Source: JAGLSB01 sp023135955
GTDB lineage: Bacteria; Bacteroidota; Bacteroidia; Bacteroidales; GCA-2748055
NCBI GenBank assembly: GCA_030673645.1
Contig: DAOVIO010000009.1
Span: forward strand, 1-64,000
Reading direction: 5' to 3'
Length of the DNA stretch: 64,000 nucleotides
Shown here: positions 15,924-26,772 of the stretch, piece by piece
Layout of the letters: every line of letters starts with the position of its first letter
Numbering within the stretch: position 1 is the first letter of the stretch
Notes under the pieces: model-generated
The model's database searches: none
What the model was told of the DNA's origin: nothing
What the model saw: the letters and a program-made list of their open reading frames with translations, nothing else
Program-made: the position numbers and the translations under genes

Positions 15924-18314
15924 ATGTCAATGTTCAGGATTTTTAGGCTATCCATAATATTATTGCTGTTATCTATTAATCTTAGTGGTCAGGATAAACC
16001 CATGTCAGACTCTTTATTGATTGTAATTGAAAACACACCGGATAGTTTAAAAACCACTACTCTTTTTGATTGGGCTATTGCAAGTGCAAGGAAAAGAGAA
16101 TTAAAAGATGCCGTTAATTATGCTAATCTGGCACTCGAATCTGGTCTTGAACGCAAAGAAAATATTATTACTGCAAAAATATATGATTTTTTAGGTTCAT
16201 TATATGCACGACAGGATACAGAAAAATCTTTCGAGTATTTTGAAAAACAAGTCGAGATTCTTAGATTATGTTCCGACAGTGTAAAATTGATTAATAGCAT
16301 GAATAGCCTTGCTGAGAGGCTCAGTACTACAAACCCTACCAGATCACTTGAACTTGCTAATGAAGGACTTGAAATAGGAATTATTCTTAATAATAAGAAA
16401 ACACAAGCGATATCGCTTGGTGCAATTGGTATAGTTTTTTATTATACAGGAGAATACGCAGAAGCTTTAAAATCGTGGGAATCGGCATTAACCATACAAG
16501 AAGAATTGGGTAATCAAAAGGAAATTGGAACCATGCTGACCAATATTGGAGTGATATACAAAAATTGGGGAGATTTTCAGAAAGCGACGGACTATTATCA
16601 GAGAAATTTAGACTTGCAAGTAGAATTGGGTGATACACTTCAAATGGCAAGAGCCTTAAGTAATATGGGCAATATATATTATTATGTTGGCGTAGATTAC
16701 AGCAAAGCACTTGACTTTTACTCTCAGAGTCTTGATTATTTTAAAATTCTTGGTCGAAAAATTGATGCGGCAAGTAATTATAATAATATAGGACTAGTAC
16801 ATAGAGAGCTGAAGGATTATGGTGAGGCTCTAGTAAATTTCAGGAATGCTCTAAGATTGTTTGAATCCATAAATTATAAACCCGGAATTGCTTCTGCTCA
16901 AAATCATATGGGCAATATTTACCTTGAAGGAGGAAATTTTGAAGATGCATTGATGTATTCCCAAAATGCACTTAAAATTAATCGCGAGATTGGAAACAGA
17001 AAGGAAATGGCGTCTAATCTTAGAGATATTGGAAAAGTATATTCAAAGTGGGGGAAATATCACGAAGCTTTGCCCTTTTTTAATCAAAGTCTGCAAATCA
17101 ATAAAGAATTAGGTCACAAGGTAGAAGTATTCGAGATATATAAAGATATCTCTCTTGTTAATGAAGAACAGGGTCAATACCAGACAGCTCTGAAAAATTT
17201 CAAATATTATAATGTACTTAAAGATTCAACTATCTCTGAAGAATACCTGGAGCAAATATCAGAACTGGAAGCAAAGTACGAAAGCGATAGAAAAGAAAAA
17301 GAACTGGAAATTCAGCGATCTCAACTTGCAGAACAAGAAGCGGAAGCTTTAGCCAGAGATGCTGAAATAATGAGGGTTGAAGCAGAGAACCGAAGACAAA
17401 GAGTACTATTAATATCAGTCGTATTCGGACTTTTTGTAGTTGTGATCTTTTCAATATTATTTTATAGAGAATATAAGGAAAAACAAAAAGCCAACATACT
17501 TCTTGAAGAGCAGAATATGGAGATTAAGCATCAGCGCGACCAGATTATGCAGCAAAAGCAAGAAATTACAGATAGTATATTGTATGCAAGCCGAATTCAA
17601 ACTGCTATTCTTCCTCCTGATGCTATTCTTAAAAAGAGTATCAAAGATCATTTTATTCTTTATATGCCTCGTGACATTGTTTCAGGCGATTATTATTGGA
17701 TGACAGAAGTAGATGGTAAAACTGTTGTTGTGGCAGCCGATTGCACAGGTCATGGAGTTCCAGGTGCATTCTTGAGTATGTTAGGTGTTACATTTTTAAA
17801 TGAAATTGTAATTAAAAATAAAATTACACAGGCAAATGAAATTCTTAATGAATTAAGAAGAAATGTAGTCGCTTCTCTTCATCAAACAGGCGAGGAAGGA
17901 GAAGCCCAGGACGGAATGGATATAGCTGTAATTGTTATTAATCATGAAATCCAAAAACTTGAATATGCTGGAGCATATAATCCTTTGTACATAATTAGAA
18001 AAAAAGAACTTATTGAATATAAAGCTGACAAAATGCCAATTGGAATTCACTTTATGAAAAAAGATCCTTTCAAAAATAATATTATTGATTTCCATAAAGA
18101 TGACTGCTTATATATCTTTTCTGATGGCTATATGGATCAGTTTGGTGGAGAAAAAGGAAAAAAGTTCATGGCTAAAAAATTTAAAAATCTAATTCTGGAT
18201 ATCCACCATATGAATTTCTCTGATCAGGCTGCAACCCTTTTAGGCAAATTCATTAAATGGAGAGGAGATATTGAGCAAGTTGATGATGTTATCATCATTG
18301 GATTAAAACTCTAA
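15924..18314 (+). CDS. TPR-repeat SpoIIE-type (PP2C) serine phosphatase
   Basis: 796 residues. It has a signal peptide (RLSIILLLLSINLSG), then about 8-9 TPR repeats up to residue ~430, a coiled coil rich in Glu and Arg, one membrane helix (about 493-515), a second coiled coil, and a cytoplasmic SpoIIE/PP2C domain (about 555-796). The phosphatase motifs are present: DIVSGDYYW, the metal-binding DCTGHGVPGAFLS and the final DDVIIIG. The layout implies a periplasmic TPR sensor that controls a cytoplasmic Ser/Thr phosphatase, as in partner-switch signalling. A substrate could be a SiaC/DUF1987 or anti-sigma-antagonist protein; the siaC gene at 5057-5434 is a candidate, by inference only. Confidence 0.9.
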   Translation: MSMFRIFRLSIILLLLSINLSGQDKPMSDSLLIVIENTPDSLKTTTLFDWAIASARKRELKDAVNYANLALESGLERKENIITAKIYDFLGSLYARQDTEKSFEYFEKQVEILRLCSDSVKLINSMNSLAERLSTTNPTRSLELANEGLEIGIILNNKKTQAISLGAIGIVFYYTGEYAEALKSWESALTIQEELGNQKEIGTMLTNIGVIYKNWGDFQKATDYYQRNLDLQVELGDTLQMARALSNMGNIYYYVGVDYSKALDFYSQSLDYFKILGRKIDAASNYNNIGLVHRELKDYGEALVNFRNALRLFESINYKPGIASAQNHMGNIYLEGGNFEDALMYSQNALKINREIGNRKEMASNLRDIGKVYSKWGKYHEALPFFNQSLQINKELGHKVEVFEIYKDISLVNEEQGQYQTALKNFKYYNVLKDSTISEEYLEQISELEAKYESDRKEKELEIQRSQLAEQEAEALARDAEIMRVEAENRRQRVLLISVVFGLFVVVIFSILFYREYKEKQKANILLEEQNMEIKHQRDQIMQQKQEITDSILYASRIQTAILPPDAILKKSIKDHFILYMPRDIVSGDYYWMTEVDGKTVVVAADCTGHGVPGAFLSMLGVTFLNEIVIKNKITQANEILNELRRNVVASLHQTGEEGEAQDGMDIAVIVINHEIQKLEYAGAYNPLYIIRKKELIEYKADKMPIGIHFMKKDPFKNNIIDFHKDDCLYIFSDGYMDQFGGEKGKKFMAKKFKNLILDIHHMNFSDQAATLLGKFIKWRGDIEQVDDVIIIGLKL

Positions 18315-18369
18315 TAACCATTTTTAGACCTTCTGTCAAAAAATGTTAAAGTTAAACTTTCGCGAATAA

Positions 18370-18441
18370 TTTGTTGATTAACAAATTTTTATAACCTAAT
18401 TTGTCAACTTAATATGTCAATTCAATAATAATTTATTGACA
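18370..18441. promoter_or_regulatory. Two inverted repeats upstream of the PKD protein gene
   Basis: TTTGTT-GATT-AACAAA (18370-18385) is a dyad, and TGTCAAT (18415-18421) is the inverted copy of ATTGACA (18435-18441). A further TTGTCAA lies between them. Such clustered dyads could bind a regulator, but AT-rich DNA makes short dyads common. Confidence 0.3.
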
Positions 18442-18515
18442 TTTATTAATAATAACAGTAACTTATCCCGCAGTATTCCGTAAAATATTATTTAGTAACC
18501 AAAAACATAAATGAT

Positions 18516-21500
18516 ATGAAACTTCAATTTACAAAATTCATTTTTGCAAGTCTAATTCTATTTTCAACAATAAGCCTGAGTGGACAAAATTCCACAAGCT
18601 TTTATTTGGAATATGGGAGTAATTGCGAGCCGGTAAATGTTAATGTTAATAATACGAGTATGATATATACATTTACAGGAGGTCTTTCCTATGAATGGAG
18701 GATAGATGGAATTGTTGTTGACACTGCTCAGTTCCCTGCTCCTCAGACATTATTTAAAGGACATCATATGATTGAACTTAATATTTGGGATGATGTAAGT
18801 CATCTTGGATATTATAGTGAGATGATTGATGTTTCTGGATTAGTAGATACTTTTCATGTAGAACAAGGATTAACTGCTTGTCCAGGTGAAGAGGTATTTT
18901 TCTCTGTTTGGTCAGAATTATATATATATTATGTTGAATGGGATTTTGGTGACGGAGGTTTACTAGATGGTTATTCCAAATATGAAAATAATCCTGTCCA
19001 TACTTATCTCAATGAAGGAATATATACTGTAAATTTATTAGTTGATAATGAATGTGGATCAAACAGTATAAGTCAGGAAATAGAAATCCTGTCCACTGCA
19101 ATACCTGAATTTAACCCATACATTTATGGCAGCTCAATTATTTGTCCAAACGAAGAAATATCATTTAATGTCGATGGTAATTTAACAAACTATTTATGGG
19201 ATTTTGGAGACGGCAATACTTCTGATCTTAGAGATCCTGTCCATACTTACCCCGATCAGGATACAGCATCCTATAATGTTACCCTTACTGCTACAAATAT
19301 TTGTGGCAATACAAACACCAAGAGCGTAGAAGTAGTTATAGATTATAATCCTGAAGCTAATTCCTGGTTTGATTTTCATACTAACTCTCATTATCCTGAT
19401 CCTTGTCCTGGAACTAAAATATATTTCTATTCACATTCTTCCGGAACACATCATTGGAAGTTTGGAGACGGTGGAGAATCTTTTGAAAGGGATCCCATTT
19501 ATCGATATTCTCAAGAAGGAGAATATACAGTTGAGCATATTATACTTACAGGCTGTGGTATATCTGATACAGCAGTACAAACTATAAACGTTCTAATAAA
19601 TCCAGATGAAATTGTTTATGACTTGTCTTTCATGTTCGAATATGATATGGATTGGGACCAATTACAGTATTTAGATACCTTAACGGTATGTACAGGTGAA
19701 TATGTTTCATTTAGAAACCATTCTTATTATTATAATGAAGTTATTTATAATTGGGATTTTGGAGACGGTGGTTCAACAACGGCAAGAGATGCCCGACACA
19801 AATTTGATGTTCCAGGTCTTCATGAGGTCATATTAACAGCCACAACAGGTTGTGGGGGTGTTACATCTGTATCTAAATATGTTAATGTAGATCCTGGTGT
19901 GAAACCTGAAGCATTTTTAGGAATATTACCATTGGAAATTTGCCCTGATGAAACAGTATACTTCTTTGATGATAATTTTCGACCTAATAATAACTATAAA
20001 TATCATATTGATTTTGGAGATGGAACGGTAATAAATGACATTACCGGAATAACTGATTTAGAATTACATACAATTGCTCAACATCAATATTCTGGTACAG
20101 GGCCGTTTAATTTTATTTTTAAAGCTGAAAATATTTGTGGCAATTTCGTAGAAACAAGCGGAGCAGTTTTTATTAATAATGACGAAACCAGGAAACCCTT
20201 TTATCATGTTTCTAATTCCACACAAGATGGCAGCAAGAGAGAACCTACCGACTGGTCTGTACAAAATGATGCAACTGATCATCAACTAGATATTTTAGTT
20301 CAATGGGATGCCTGGCTACCAATTTATGGTGATACATTCTTTATTTATTTTTGGTATGAAGGATTATATGTACAGGATGATACTGTACCTATGGAGGGTG
20401 AAACTGCACCTGAAGGGGATGATCCTGGACCGCCCGATGGAATCGTCAAATTCGTTAGTGCTAATATTGTAGTTGGAGAAACTGTAACTGCATGGGCACC
20501 AATGAATATGATGGGAATGAATGAAGTAGGAATTGCAGCAGGATATTTCTGTGGCGAAATAAACCTTGAGGATGAGCCTGAGGCCTGGGGAACATTGATG
20601 GATGGTACGATGCAAATGATCAATTCCATTCCGCTTTCTCCGGGAGGCTATACACTTATAACGGATATTTCACCTTTGGGAATTAAAATTGATCCTCTTT
20701 GGGATGGTGTTTGTAATTCCGAAAAGCCGGAAGGTTCATGGTTTAGAGAAGTAAGTCCGGGTATTTTCGCTGTTCTTGAATTATATGAAGATATGGATGG
20801 CTATTATTACTTTATGGAATATAGGGATGGATTAGATCATTGGATGGAAAGTAATTACATATCGGGTGGGCCCTATATTTACCCATCTTACCCTGATGTT
20901 TCAACCATTGAATTCCAGGATTATGGCTGTGGAGGTGCGGTTCCTTATAACTTCACTAAACCAAATGAAAACCAATTGCAATTTTCTCCATCCGTTGATT
21001 CATGTGCAGATAGAGTTTTGTTTCTGGATGGGATTTTTGAACGGTACCATTATAATGATGATTATAGACCTGACATGTCTGTATGTCCTGGCGATATGGT
21101 GAAATTTCAGATTGCTGGTGGGCTAAGTTATGTTTGGGATTTTGGGGATGGAAATACGAGTACTGAGCAATTCCCAATTCATTCCTATAGCGCACCTGGA
21201 GTTTATAATGCGTTTGTAACTGCAACTAACAGTTGTGGTCGCGTGGATATTTTAAATACTAATGTTAATATTAGCGATACAAACATTCCGGATGCGTCAT
21301 TTGGTATCGAAAATATGGATGTATCAAGAATGGATACTGCCTGGTTCAGATATTATAACTATAATGAATATGGTGGCAATATAGATAATAACACCTATTT
21401 ATGGAATTTTGGTGATGGAAAAACCTCAACCTTACGAAATCCATATCATATTTATACAGAAGCAGGTGAGTACAATGTAAGATTGGAAGTAACAAATAGT

Positions 21501-24089
21501 TGTGGATCTAATAGCGCTGAACAACATATTTGGGTTAATGAAAAAATCTTACTCTGTGAAGCAAAATTTGACTTTTCTATTGATAGTACTAATAGTTTAA
21601 ACGTTCAATTTGCAGATCTATCTTTAGGTGGCTCTACACAATGGGAGTGGGATTTTGGAGATGGTACATTCTCTAATGAACAGAACCCAATTCATCGCTA
21701 CACTACTGATGGAGCTTATTTTGTTTCTCTAACAACTTTTAATGACCAAAATGACTGCCTTTCGTCTGTTGTTAGAAAGCTAATAGTAGGTAATGTAACC
21801 TGCGATGCTGGATTTTCATTTATAGTAAACAATACTAGTGGTCTAGTCAAATTCATAAATACATCTCTGAATACCGGAGAATATTTCTGGGACTTTGGAG
21901 ACAATACTGTAAGTGAATTAGAGGAACCTGAACATACATATAAGGATCTTGGCATCTATACTGTATGTCTTACAGTTTTCGATAATAATACTGGATGCCA
22001 GTCTGTTTATTGTACAGAAGTTCAAGTAGGAGCTGATGAAAATACACTTGTAAAAGCTGATTTTAGTTATTTCCTATTAGATGATGGTCAAAGTGTAACC
22101 TTTAGCGATCTATCTGCTGGTAATATAACCCAGTGGTATTGGACAACAGGAGATGGAAAAATGATTAGCAAATCTTCATTCATCCATACCTTCACAGGCC
22201 CTGGGATGTATGATGTTTGTCTGGTTGTATTTGATGAAAACACTGGAAATTCAGATGAAATATGCAAAACAATTAGAGTAGGTGAAGTTGCCTGTCTAAT
22301 AAGTGCTGAATTTGATTTTTTTGTCAAACCCTCTACTAAAGAAATTTACATGGAAGACAGGTCCCTGGGTAATCCCGAGAAATGGTATTGGACCTTTGGC
22401 GATGGATCTACTTCAGAAAGTCAAAATCCACAACATCAATATGATACTCCAGGGTTCTACTTAATCACATTGTCAGTTTTTGATGCTACAAATGATTGCA
22501 TGGATCATTTTGCTAAATTTATTCAAATTGGTGCTGTGGAATGCAAGGCAGACTTTGAAGCGCAGATCAACCCTGAAACATTGGAAGTAAATCTTGTAAA
22601 TACATCAACTGGTCCTATTGAAAAATTCTATTGGGATTTTGGTAATGGTAAATTTAGCACTGTCAAGTCTCCTTCATTTGCATATCCTAAACCTGGAGAA
22701 TATGTTATTGGACTTACAGTAATTGACTCTAGTGAAGTTTGTTTAGATCATATTGTTAAAGAAATTCAGGTTGGCGAGATTGACTGCTCAGCAGGTTTTG
22801 AATATTACATCGAATCCACAACTGCCACTGCATTTTTCCATAATAGTATTATTGGAAATTATACTCAAATGTTATGGATATTTGGAGACGGAACTTACAC
22901 TACTGAGGAAAATCCTGTTCACCAATTCTCGGCCCCAGGTTATTATACAGTAAGTCTGAATACATACAATACTGAGAATGACTGTATGGATTATTTTGAA
23001 ACTATTTTACTTGTTGGCGATGAGGGCATGGATTGTCAGGCTGATTTCATATATCAACCAGAAGATCTTGCAAATTCAATAAGGTTTAAAGATGAATCCT
23101 TTGGTAATATTCAACATCATGTATGGAATTTTGGTGATGGAAATCAATCGGATGAATTTGATCCTATCCACGAGTATCCTGAGCCAGGATATTATTTAAC
23201 CTGTCTGACTGTATGGAACAATTTCGGAATTCCTAATATGCAATGCAAGTGGATTCCTGTTGCTCCTTCATCTGCAACGGACTGTCGGGCTGATTTTATG
23301 TTCACTGTCGACTCATTATCCAGAGATGTAGTATTTGTTGATAACTCCATAGGGGAACCAGACACTTATAGTTGGGACTTTGGGGATGGTAACGGATCAA
23401 CTGAAGCGAATCCAGGTCACACTTACTCAGAAAAAGGATTCTACACCGTAATACTAGATATCGAAAATAGTCTTTCAGGATGTAGTAGTAAGGAAGTTAA
23501 ACTATTGAATGTGTCTGAAGAATATATTCTCAAAGCAGCATTTGATTATGAGGTTGACACATCAGGAACGAAGGCCTCTGGATATCCAGTAGATTTTGTT
23601 GGAGCAAGCTCAGGTGATGGAGCTTCATATGAGTGGGACTTTGGCGATAAAAATTTGAAAAGTTTTACAGTAATGGATTCCTCTACAAAAATAGTCACAC
23701 ATTATTATGAAGATCCAGGAATTTACAATGCTTGTCTAAGAGTTTCTGATCCAATTACAAACCAAACAGACACCTATTGTGAGCCAGTTCGAACATCATC
23801 TTCAACAAATGTTTACGATTTCAGTTTAAATATGGCTGAATTGGATGTATATCCTAATCCTGCTAATGAATTCACAACCATTAGTTATAGTTTGCCTGAA
23901 AATATTCACATCGAAATAGCAATATTTGATGCAATGGGCAGACGCATTGAAACTTTGGTAAGAACTGAAAAGAAAAATGGAAATCATAAGATTATTTGGA
24001 ATTCCAATTCGATACAAAGTGGTTTGTATTACATCAAACTAATGACGAGGAAGCAAATTATCACTCAACCTTTAGTGATAAGCAGATAA
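18516..24089 (+). CDS. Giant PKD-repeat protein with T9SS sorting domain
   Basis: 1857 residues. It has a signal peptide (FIFASLILFSTISLSG), then 16 PKD-type motifs of the WDFGDG kind between about residues 142 and 1710, some degenerate (WTTGDG, WDFGNG, WDFGDK). PKD motifs 1-5 and 6-16 are split by a segment of about 300 residues (roughly 550-870) with no PKD motif; it has Trp, Tyr and acidic residues and may be a functional domain. The last 80 residues are a T9SS type A domain (DVYPNPANEFTTI ... GLYYIKL ... ISR). The protein is probably a cell-surface adhesin or binding protein. It has its own terminator and no obvious operon partner. Confidence 0.93.
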   Translation: MKLQFTKFIFASLILFSTISLSGQNSTSFYLEYGSNCEPVNVNVNNTSMIYTFTGGLSYEWRIDGIVVDTAQFPAPQTLFKGHHMIELNIWDDVSHLGYYSEMIDVSGLVDTFHVEQGLTACPGEEVFFSVWSELYIYYVEWDFGDGGLLDGYSKYENNPVHTYLNEGIYTVNLLVDNECGSNSISQEIEILSTAIPEFNPYIYGSSIICPNEEISFNVDGNLTNYLWDFGDGNTSDLRDPVHTYPDQDTASYNVTLTATNICGNTNTKSVEVVIDYNPEANSWFDFHTNSHYPDPCPGTKIYFYSHSSGTHHWKFGDGGESFERDPIYRYSQEGEYTVEHIILTGCGISDTAVQTINVLINPDEIVYDLSFMFEYDMDWDQLQYLDTLTVCTGEYVSFRNHSYYYNEVIYNWDFGDGGSTTARDARHKFDVPGLHEVILTATTGCGGVTSVSKYVNVDPGVKPEAFLGILPLEICPDETVYFFDDNFRPNNNYKYHIDFGDGTVINDITGITDLELHTIAQHQYSGTGPFNFIFKAENICGNFVETSGAVFINNDETRKPFYHVSNSTQDGSKREPTDWSVQNDATDHQLDILVQWDAWLPIYGDTFFIYFWYEGLYVQDDTVPMEGETAPEGDDPGPPDGIVKFVSANIVVGETVTAWAPMNMMGMNEVGIAAGYFCGEINLEDEPEAWGTLMDGTMQMINSIPLSPGGYTLITDISPLGIKIDPLWDGVCNSEKPEGSWFREVSPGIFAVLELYEDMDGYYYFMEYRDGLDHWMESNYISGGPYIYPSYPDVSTIEFQDYGCGGAVPYNFTKPNENQLQFSPSVDSCADRVLFLDGIFERYHYNDDYRPDMSVCPGDMVKFQIAGGLSYVWDFGDGNTSTEQFPIHSYSAPGVYNAFVTATNSCGRVDILNTNVNISDTNIPDASFGIENMDVSRMDTAWFRYYNYNEYGGNIDNNTYLWNFGDGKTSTLRNPYHIYTEAGEYNVRLEVTNSCGSNSAEQHIWVNEKILLCEAKFDFSIDSTNSLNVQFADLSLGGSTQWEWDFGDGTFSNEQNPIHRYTTDGAYFVSLTTFNDQNDCLSSVVRKLIVGNVTCDAGFSFIVNNTSGLVKFINTSLNTGEYFWDFGDNTVSELEEPEHTYKDLGIYTVCLTVFDNNTGCQSVYCTEVQVGADENTLVKADFSYFLLDDGQSVTFSDLSAGNITQWYWTTGDGKMISKSSFIHTFTGPGMYDVCLVVFDENTGNSDEICKTIRVGEVACLISAEFDFFVKPSTKEIYMEDRSLGNPEKWYWTFGDGSTSESQNPQHQYDTPGFYLITLSVFDATNDCMDHFAKFIQIGAVECKADFEAQINPETLEVNLVNTSTGPIEKFYWDFGNGKFSTVKSPSFAYPKPGEYVIGLTVIDSSEVCLDHIVKEIQVGEIDCSAGFEYYIESTTATAFFHNSIIGNYTQMLWIFGDGTYTTEENPVHQFSAPGYYTVSLNTYNTENDCMDYFETILLVGDEGMDCQADFIYQPEDLANSIRFKDESFGNIQHHVWNFGDGNQSDEFDPIHEYPEPGYYLTCLTVWNNFGIPNMQCKWIPVAPSSATDCRADFMFTVDSLSRDVVFVDNSIGEPDTYSWDFGDGNGSTEANPGHTYSEKGFYTVILDIENSLSGCSSKEVKLLNVSEEYILKAAFDYEVDTSGTKASGYPVDFVGASSGDGASYEWDFGDKNLKSFTVMDSSTKIVTHYYEDPGIYNACLRVSDPITNQTDTYCEPVRTSSSTNVYDFSLNMAELDVYPNPANEFTTISYSLPENIHIEIAIFDAMGRRIETLVRTEKKNGNHKIIWNSNSIQSGLYYIKLMTRKQIITQPLVISR

Positions 24090-24104
24090 TAATCCTTAAA
24101 TCCT

Positions 24105-24141
24105 AAAAAAAAAGCTGCCTCTTCTGGGGCAGCTTTTTTTT
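24105..24141 (+). terminator. Intrinsic terminator of the PKD protein gene
   Basis: GCTGCC (24114-24119) pairs with GGCAGC (24128-24133), extended by a nine-A run before and an eight-T run after. It lies 15 bases after the stop. The A-run also lets it work on the other strand. Confidence 0.92.
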
Positions 24142-24369
24142 ATAGATACTTAAACGAATTTAGGAGTATTCCTCACTTTCATTCCTTATTTTTATTTATT
24201 ATTTTACTCTCGTATTTTATCAACCATTTTTTAATATTCAAATTAATGAAAAGAATTAAATCTCTTCATTTCATATTCAATTGAGCGGACTGAATAAAAT
24301 GCTCGTCGCTTAAAATCAATATTTTGTTTAACTTGGTATAATTTGTGAAACCATTTTGAAAATATTTTT

Positions 24370-26769
24370 ATGTTCAGAAGCTATCTGAAAATTTCCTTTC
24401 GAAATCTGACTCGACAAAAAGGATTTAGTATTATTAATCTATTGGGACTAACTCTGGGATTAACAGTAGGATTTACCATTCTATTGTATGTGTTTAGCGA
24501 ATTAAGTTATGATAATTTTCATGACAACCCTGAGCAAATATACAGAGTAGCTATTCGTGGCAATTTAGGTGATATGCCTTTAGATATGGCAGTTACACCT
24601 AATGCACTTGGTTATACCATGAAGGCAGAACTGCCTGAAATAGATAAATATACATTATTCGAACATGTACCTGGCGATCAATTATTCTCAACAGAGGATG
24701 CTAAGTTTTATGAAAATCATTTGATTTATGCTGAAAATAGTTTTTTTGATGTATTTACAATTAAGTTTATTTCTGGAGATCCTTCTTCAGCCCTAATTGA
24801 ACCTTACACATTAATCTTAACTCAATCTCTATCAAATAAACTATTTGGTGAAGTAAACCCTTTGGGACGATCAGTCAGATTAAATAATGCAGATGATTAT
24901 ATTGTAACCGGTTTAATTGAAGACCTTCCTATCGAAACTCATTTGCCTTTAAATTGTATTATTTCATTAGAAACCCGCAAAAAAGAGCTTGGAAATCAAA
25001 TAAATGATGACTGGACCAATCTTATGTACTACACTTATATCAAACTTTTCTCTGATGTTGACGAAGCTTTATTTGAGAAAAAGCTAGTAGATTACATTAA
25101 TGAGAAGTTAGAGAATGACTTTTCAGGAGCTAACATAAGTCTAATTCCATACCTTCAGAATATTCAAGATATTCATTTAAAATCTAACATACTTGGTGAA
25201 CTAAGGCCTAATAGCGATATATCTTATATATATATTCTTACCGCCATTGCAATAGGAATATTATTTATTGCAGGTGTAAATTTCATGAATCTTTCTACTG
25301 CCAGAAGTGCTAACCGCGCAAAGGAAGTAAGTATTAGAAAAATCAATGGCGCTAATAAAAGGCAACTTATTTTTCAATTTCTTGGAGAATCTGTTTTTCT
25401 TTCAATGATTGCATTTGTATTTTCAATCTCTATTATTGAACTTATCTTACCACTATTTAATACTATTTCATCCAAAAATATTAAAATTGATCATGCTGCA
25501 AATATTGAAATTTTTCTAATCTTTTTTCTTACGGCATTTTTATTCGGCATTTTTTCAGGTAGTTATCCTGCATTTTTTCTTTCATCCTTTAAACCGGCCA
25601 AGGTTCTCTCAAGTAAATTAAGAACCGGTGGTTCAAATAGGGTTTTACGCGATATATTGGTTTTTATTCAGTTTGCAATATCGGCTGGATTAATCATATC
25701 TACAATAATTATTTACCTCCAATTAAATTATGTTACAGGAAAAGAACTAGGTTTCCAAAAAGAAGGAATGATTTCTGTTTTTCTTCGAAATGAAGAAGTA
25801 CAGAAGAAAGCAGAAGTTTTAAAGACGAAACTTTTGGACATACCAGGTGTAAATTCTGCCAGCCTTGCTAATTCTATTCCAGGAATGAGTTTATCTGGTA
25901 GTAGTTATTTCCCTGAAGGTTACACTTCCGATCCATGGTTGATATACAATTTTCAGGTAGATGAATATTTTATTGAAAAAACATTTAAAATGAGAATTAT
26001 CCAGGGGCGTAATTTCTCAAAGTCTACAGCTTCCGATTCTTCAGCAGTAATAATAAATGAGACATTGCAAGAACAATTGGATTGGAGTGATCCTATTGAC
26101 AAAAAGTTCTTCTATGATGAAACATTCTCAGACAGCATAAGCTTGCATGTCATTGGAGTAGTGAAAGACTTTCACTTTAAATCATTGCATGAAAGTATAG
26201 AGCCTACAATGATTCATTTTCAACAAAATAATCCGCAATATCTGGTTATACGTCTTCAATCTGCTTCAACGGAATATACATTAAAGAATATTGAAGAATT
26301 ATGGAATGTATTATTTCCTGACTTACCCTTTGATTTTAGGTATGTAGATGAGTCATTCGATAATTTGTATACATCAGAAAAAAGACTAAGCATGCTATTT
26401 TTATATCTTGCGATTTTTGCAATTTTCATAGCTTGTCTGGGACTTCTTGGGATAGTTTCCTTCACTGCAGAACAAAGAAGCAAGGAGATTGGTATCCGAA
26501 AAATATTAGGAGCCAGTATCTTTTCTATAAGCAAGATGCTTACTTTAGAATATATAAAACTAATAATCTATGCAAATTTTATTGCCTGGCCCCTAAGCTA
26601 TTTATTAATGTCCAAATGGCTTCAGAACTTCTCGTATCTAACACCCGTCCCAATATGGGTTTTCTTGTTATCTCTGATAATTACCTTATTATCAGCCCTA
26701 CTAATTATTAATCTTCAAACGATTAAGATAAACTCAGAGGACCCAGTGAATTCACTTAGGTATGATTAA
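24370..26769 (+). CDS. ABC transporter permease, MacB/FtsX type
   Basis: 799 residues in the double-FtsX layout common in Bacteroidota. An N-terminal helix (about 20-42) is followed by a MacB periplasmic core domain, four FtsX helices (about 285-450), a second periplasmic domain and three final helices (about 675-790). Family motifs include NLTRQKGFSIINLLGL near the start, VSIRKINGA and KEIGIRKILGAS. These proteins usually pair with a MacB/LolD-like ATPase and act in lipoprotein release, export or cell-envelope stress. No ATPase gene is next to it. It is convergent with the LysM gene, with only three bases between the stops. Confidence 0.92.
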   Translation: MFRSYLKISFRNLTRQKGFSIINLLGLTLGLTVGFTILLYVFSELSYDNFHDNPEQIYRVAIRGNLGDMPLDMAVTPNALGYTMKAELPEIDKYTLFEHVPGDQLFSTEDAKFYENHLIYAENSFFDVFTIKFISGDPSSALIEPYTLILTQSLSNKLFGEVNPLGRSVRLNNADDYIVTGLIEDLPIETHLPLNCIISLETRKKELGNQINDDWTNLMYYTYIKLFSDVDEALFEKKLVDYINEKLENDFSGANISLIPYLQNIQDIHLKSNILGELRPNSDISYIYILTAIAIGILFIAGVNFMNLSTARSANRAKEVSIRKINGANKRQLIFQFLGESVFLSMIAFVFSISIIELILPLFNTISSKNIKIDHAANIEIFLIFFLTAFLFGIFSGSYPAFFLSSFKPAKVLSSKLRTGGSNRVLRDILVFIQFAISAGLIISTIIIYLQLNYVTGKELGFQKEGMISVFLRNEEVQKKAEVLKTKLLDIPGVNSASLANSIPGMSLSGSSYFPEGYTSDPWLIYNFQVDEYFIEKTFKMRIIQGRNFSKSTASDSSAVIINETLQEQLDWSDPIDKKFFYDETFSDSISLHVIGVVKDFHFKSLHESIEPTMIHFQQNNPQYLVIRLQSASTEYTLKNIEELWNVLFPDLPFDFRYVDESFDNLYTSEKRLSMLFLYLAIFAIFIACLGLLGIVSFTAEQRSKEIGIRKILGASIFSISKMLTLEYIKLIIYANFIAWPLSYLLMSKWLQNFSYLTPVPIWVFLLSLIITLLSALLIINLQTIKINSEDPVNSLRYD

Positions 26770-26772
26770 CAC

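Noticed and set aside
20345..20629. Two long minus-strand ORFs inside the PKD protein gene
   Set aside because: They are shadow frames of the giant gene, caused by its biased repeat composition.
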